From contig CALAZQ010000588.1 of assembly GCA_937926325.1 (NCBI GenBank), positions 1 to 8,780 of the forward strand: a DNA stretch of 8,780 bases. Reading direction: 5' to 3'. The notes beneath the pieces were generated by a model. That model ran no database searches, was not told the origin of the DNA, and saw nothing but the letters and a program-made list of their open reading frames with translations. Positions 6,172-8,780 of the stretch are shown here, in pieces (within the stretch, counting starts at the first letter, position 1; each line of letters starts with the position of its first letter). Source of the stretch: an uncultured Planctomycetaceae bacterium. GTDB lineage: Bacteria > Planctomycetota > Planctomycetia > Pirellulales > UBA1268. The position numbers and the translations under genes were made by a program.

Positions 6172-6178
6172 GGGAGAA
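6172..6178 (+). promoter_or_regulatory. Ribosome binding site deciding the GTG start of the ABC ATPase
   Basis: GGGAGAA lies 9 bases before the GTG at 6188 and is the clearest Shine-Dalgarno in the window. It supports the GTG start rather than any upstream codon, and the ATPase fold begins immediately after that codon. Confidence 0.65.
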
Positions 6179-6187
6179 CTCGAAACC

Positions 6188-6892
6188 GTGACGATTCTGC
6201 AGGCCGAGCGGCTGACGAAAACCTTTGAAACCGGTGGGGACGCAACCCGGGTCGCGGCGGTCGGCGGGGTCGACTTCAGTGTGGCCAAGGGCGATTTTGT
6301 CGCCATCACCGGCGCTTCCGGCTCCGGCAAAAGCACCCTGCTGCACATGCTCGGTGGCATCACCCGGCCGAGTAGCGGCCGGGTCATCCTGGAAGATGTC
6401 GATCTGGCGACGCTCGACGACGACGCCCTGGCGCTGATCCGTCGGCGACGGATCGGCTTCATCTTTCAGCGGTACAACCTGCTGCCCGAGCTGTCATTGG
6501 TGGAGAACGTCGCCCTGCCGCTGGTGCTCGACGGCAAGGGCGAGGCGGCCTGCGACGCCGCGGCCCGCAAGGCCCTCGAGGCGGTCGGCATGGCCGCCCG
6601 GGCCAATCACCGGCCCGATGAGCTCTCCGGGGGCGAGCAGCAGCGGGGGGCGATTGCCCGGGCCCTCGTCACCGAGCCGGCGATCGTGCTGGCCGACGAG
6701 CCGACCGGCGCCCTCGATTCGGCCAATTCGGCCCGGGTGATCGAACTGCTGCAGGAACTGGTCCACGGCCAGCATCAGACCGTGGTGATGGTGACCCACG
6801 ATCCCGACAGCGCCGCCGCCGCCGACCGCACCATCAGCATGCGGGATGGCCTGATCTGCTCCGACACCGCTGCCGTCGCGGGGGTGTCATGA
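6188..6892 (+). CDS. ABC transporter ATP-binding protein, LolD/MacB/YbbA type
   Basis: The 234-residue protein has every motif of an intact ABC ATPase. Walker A is GASGSGKST (42-50), the Q-loop Gln is at 94 in FIFQRYNLLP, the signature is LSGGEQQR (146-153), Walker B is IVLADE (166-171) with catalytic E171, the D-loop is ALD (175-177) and the switch His is H204 in VTHD. The FQRYNLLPELSLVENVALPL segment and the length place it with the ATPases that pair with FtsX-fold permeases (LolD, MacB ATPase domain, YbbA). It acts at the cytoplasmic face of the inner membrane. The start is GTG, supported by the Shine-Dalgarno at 6172-6178. Its stop overlaps the permease ATG by four bases (ATGA), indicating coupled translation of the two subunits. 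The substrate is not deducible. Confidence 0.95.
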   Translation: MTILQAERLTKTFETGGDATRVAAVGGVDFSVAKGDFVAITGASGSGKSTLLHMLGGITRPSSGRVILEDVDLATLDDDALALIRRRRIGFIFQRYNLLPELSLVENVALPLVLDGKGEAACDAAARKALEAVGMAARANHRPDELSGGEQQRGAIARALVTEPAIVLADEPTGALDSANSARVIELLQELVHGQHQTVVMVTHDPDSAAAADRTISMRDGLICSDTAAVAGVS

Positions 6893-8780
6893 GGCGGTCA
6901 AAGATGCTGCTGCGGCAGTGGGCCAGGCGACCGGGTCGGGCCGCGGCGACGATTGCCAGCGTGGCGGTTGCGGTCGGCGCGGTGGTTGCCACCTGGGTCT
7001 CGGCCGACGCCTCGCGAACCGGTTATCGCCGGCTGACCGAGGCGGTCGAGGGCTTCCCGACGGTCGATGTCGCCGCCCGTGGCGGCGGGCGATTTGACGC
7101 CCAGCAACTGCCGAGCCTCGCCGACATCCCCGGCATCCGGGCGGTCGTGCCACTCTTTTACCGGCCGACGCTGCTGCGGGTGGGCGACCGCCGGGTCCGC
7201 GAGGTGGCTGTTGGTGTTGCCGCGCAGACGCTGACCGAACTCGGACTGATGAAGCTTTCAGCAGGCCGGGCCTGCGTCAGCTTTGAAGAGGTGGTGCTGG
7301 AAGAGTCACTCGCCGAGAGCCTCGGCCTCGGCCTCGGTGATGAAATTCTTTTTTTTGCCCGCCGGCGGATCGACCGGATGACCGTGGTTGGACTGGCCGA
7401 ACGAGATTCAATCTCCTGGTTTGCCGAGACGTCTGGTGTGATCGTCGACATTCGGGTGCTCGGTGAGATGTCCCGGTCCCTTGGCAAACTCGACCGAGCC
7501 CGGGTGGTCCTCACGCCGGAGGCCACCCGGAAGCAGGCCCTCAAGGCGATTCGGGAACGGCTGCCCGAAAGCCTGCTGGCGGAGATTCCGGTCGGCCGGG
7601 CCAGCATGGCCGAGGATGTGCTGCATTCGGCCGACCTCGGCCTCGACTTTGTCACCGGCCTGACCGTGGCGATGGCCTGGTTCATCGTCGGCAATGCGAT
7701 GCTGATGAATGTGACCGAACGCCGCCGGGGCTTTTCGCTGATGCGGCTGCTGGGGGCAACCGGTCGCCAGGTGCGGCGACTGGTGGTGCTGGAAGCGGCC
7801 CTGCTGGGTCTGGTCGGGGCGGTTGTCGGCGCCGGGCTCGGGCTGCTGGCGGCGGGGCCGATCTCGGCGGGCATCTCGCGGGCCCTGCAGGCGCCGCCGG
7901 GTGAACAGTTGCTGGTGCAGCCGCTGGTGCTGCCGGTGTCGATCGCCCTTGGTGTGCTGGTGGCGATGGCTGCCGCCTGGTGGCCGGCCCAGGAGGCGAC
8001 CGACGTCGATCTGCTCGAGGGACTCGCCTCGGCCCCGCAGCCGCCGGCCCGTGGCACCCCCTGGAAGTTCATCGTGGCGGTCGGAGTGCTGACGCTGCTG
8101 GCCGTCACCAATCAGGCCCTCGTGTTGACCGAGATATTTCCGCCCCGGGCAGCAGTGCCTGGCGGCATGACGCTGCTGCTGGCCTTTGTCGCCACCACGC
8201 CCATTCTGCTACCGCCGCTCGCCCGGCTGCTGGCCCAGCTGATCCCGCGGCGGTTCCGGGTCGAGACGACGCTGGCAGTGGAACAGATTCTGCGGCAGCC
8301 GGTACGGACAGCACTGACCACCGGCGTGCTGGTGGTGGCGGTCACCAACGGCATCGGCCTGGGCCATGCCATCCGCGACAACGTCGACGATGTGCTCGGC
8401 TGGTACTCACGGATGATGCGGGCCGACTGGGTGCTGACCCATGCCGGCATGATCTCGGCCGCCGGCAGCCAAGAGGGCTCCGACAGCGGCTCGGCCGAGG
8501 CCGAGGTGCAGAAGCTTGATGGGATCAGCCGCGTTGAGGGCATTGGGATTGCCACGGGCCGGCTGGCCGGGTCGGCCTGCGTCGTTGTGGCCCGCGACAT
8601 GACCCCGGGTGAGCCCCTACCGCTGGAGCCGGTCGGCCTGTCAGCCGATGAGCTGCGGGCGGCACTCGAGCGGGGTGAGGTGGCGGCCGGCACGGTGCTG
8701 GCCCGGCGCACGGGGATCAAGCCGGGCGATGAGGTGCCGGTTGAGGTCTTTGGCCGCACGACCGTGGTGCGGGTGGGCGG
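6889..8780 (+). CDS. ABC transporter permease with MacB-like periplasmic domain and FtsX fold (partial, truncated by window end)
   Basis: The frame is open from the ATG at 6889 for 630 codons to the window edge, with no stop. A basic cytoplasmic start is followed by TM1 (about 18-38), a MacB-PCD-like periplasmic domain (about 40-250), then TM2-TM4 (about 254-273, 299-322, 347-366). The cytoplasmic phrase MNVTERRRGFSLMRLLGATGRQV (about 273-295) is the classic FtsX coupling loop. TM5 (394-412), TM6 (425-447) and TM7 (474-492) follow, and a second periplasmic domain begins. The N-terminal LRQ-x-R-x-A pattern recurs at 468-475, so this is a duplicated, roughly 10-TM permease like YbbP rather than a 4-TM MacB or LolC. 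The last periplasmic part and three C-terminal TMs should lie beyond the window. It is a type VII (mechanotransmission) ABC permease, and the partner ATPase is immediately upstream. Confidence 0.9.
   Translation, partial: MRRSKMLLRQWARRPGRAAATIASVAVAVGAVVATWVSADASRTGYRRLTEAVEGFPTVDVAARGGGRFDAQQLPSLADIPGIRAVVPLFYRPTLLRVGDRRVREVAVGVAAQTLTELGLMKLSAGRACVSFEEVVLEESLAESLGLGLGDEILFFARRRIDRMTVVGLAERDSISWFAETSGVIVDIRVLGEMSRSLGKLDRARVVLTPEATRKQALKAIRERLPESLLAEIPVGRASMAEDVLHSADLGLDFVTGLTVAMAWFIVGNAMLMNVTERRRGFSLMRLLGATGRQVRRLVVLEAALLGLVGAVVGAGLGLLAAGPISAGISRALQAPPGEQLLVQPLVLPVSIALGVLVAMAAAWWPAQEATDVDLLEGLASAPQPPARGTPWKFIVAVGVLTLLAVTNQALVLTEIFPPRAAVPGGMTLLLAFVATTPILLPPLARLLAQLIPRRFRVETTLAVEQILRQPVRTALTTGVLVVAVTNGIGLGHAIRDNVDDVLGWYSRMMRADWVLTHAGMISAAGSQEGSDSGSAEAEVQKLDGISRVEGIGIATGRLAGSACVVVARDMTPGEPLPLEPVGLSADELRAALERGEVAAGTVLARRTGIKPGDEVPVEVFGRTTVVRVG
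7349..7356 (+). repeat. Run of eight T inside the permease gene
   Basis: Eight consecutive T bases encode the end of Leu and two Phe codons in EILFFARR, in an otherwise GC-rich gene. A preceding triple CTCGG(C/T) 6-mer repeat (7321-7338) encodes LGLGLG. The frame is intact as given. Such a run is a potential site for slippage by polymerase or in sequencing. Confidence 0.6.

Larger units (their letters stand above)
5997..6187. other. Divergent control region between the efflux gene and the ABC transporter
   Basis: The 191-bp gap has no credible gene. It holds an 8-bp inverted repeat enclosing two tandem 9-mers (6011-6051), a GC hairpin (6078-6092), a small TAAC-C-GTTA palindrome (6098-6106), a longer imperfect hairpin (6123-6154) and a Shine-Dalgarno (6172-6178). 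Both genes are probably expressed from here. I could not find promoter hexamers that I would defend. Confidence 0.55.

Noticed and set aside
7158..8111. Minus-strand open frame of 317 codons, antisense to the permease
   Set aside because: Extremely Ser/Arg/Thr-rich composition, characteristic of an antisense shadow. The plus strand is a continuous FtsX-type permease.
7980..8519. Plus-strand frame of 179 codons in another frame inside the permease
   Set aside because: It lies within the intact permease frame and has Ala/Gly/Arg-rich shadow composition without motifs.
8112..8759. Minus-strand open frame of 215 codons, antisense to the permease
   Set aside because: Same reasoning: Ser-rich shadow with no recognisable motif.

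Overview
The window is a GC-rich (by eye clearly above 60%) bacterial chromosomal segment with tightly packed genes. It reads as a planctomycete, probably of the Pirellulales type. This rests on weak Shine-Dalgarno signals, Ala/Pro/Glu-rich linkers, and the C-terminal domain of the lipoprotein, which resembles a domain I associate with planctomycete hypothetical proteins. That assignment is from memory and should be treated as inference.

Layout: 1-42 holds the last 13 codons of an unidentified plus-strand gene. Positions 43-273 are a non-coding convergent gap with several hairpins. A minus-strand operon follows, read from right to left: pyrB (aspartate carbamoyltransferase, 3064-2042), pyrC (class I dihydroorotase, 2042-753) and a YacP/Rae1-like NYN-domain nuclease (756-274). 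Adjacent reading frames overlap by 1 and 4 bases. Upstream of pyrB (3065-3283) there is a candidate sigma70 promoter whose spacer and -35 are covered by two 11-bp direct repeats 22 bp apart. A dyad and an imperfect palindrome lie next to it.

A plus-strand gene (3284-4456) encodes a lipoprotein with an Ala/Pro/Glu-rich linker and a C-terminal domain that is probably a beta-sandwich. It converges, with a 7-base gap, on a minus-strand TolC/CzcC-type outer-membrane efflux protein (5996-4464). A 191-bp divergent region rich in inverted repeats separates that gene from a plus-strand ABC ATPase (6188-6892). The ATPase overlaps by 4 bases a long MacB/FtsX-fold permease that runs off the window end (6889-8780).

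How the parts may work together: PyrB and PyrC catalyse steps 2 and 3 of de novo UMP synthesis and are likely translationally coupled. The NYN nuclease is probably co-expressed with them for historical or regulatory reasons. The ABC ATPase and permease form a type VII (mechanotransmission) transporter. The divergent outer-membrane channel raises the possibility of a MacAB-TolC-like exporter, but no periplasmic adaptor is visible. I see no tRNA, rRNA, CRISPR array, insertion sequence or phage gene. No wholly new system is evident. The most interesting parts are the two structured intergenic regions and the lipoprotein of unknown function.
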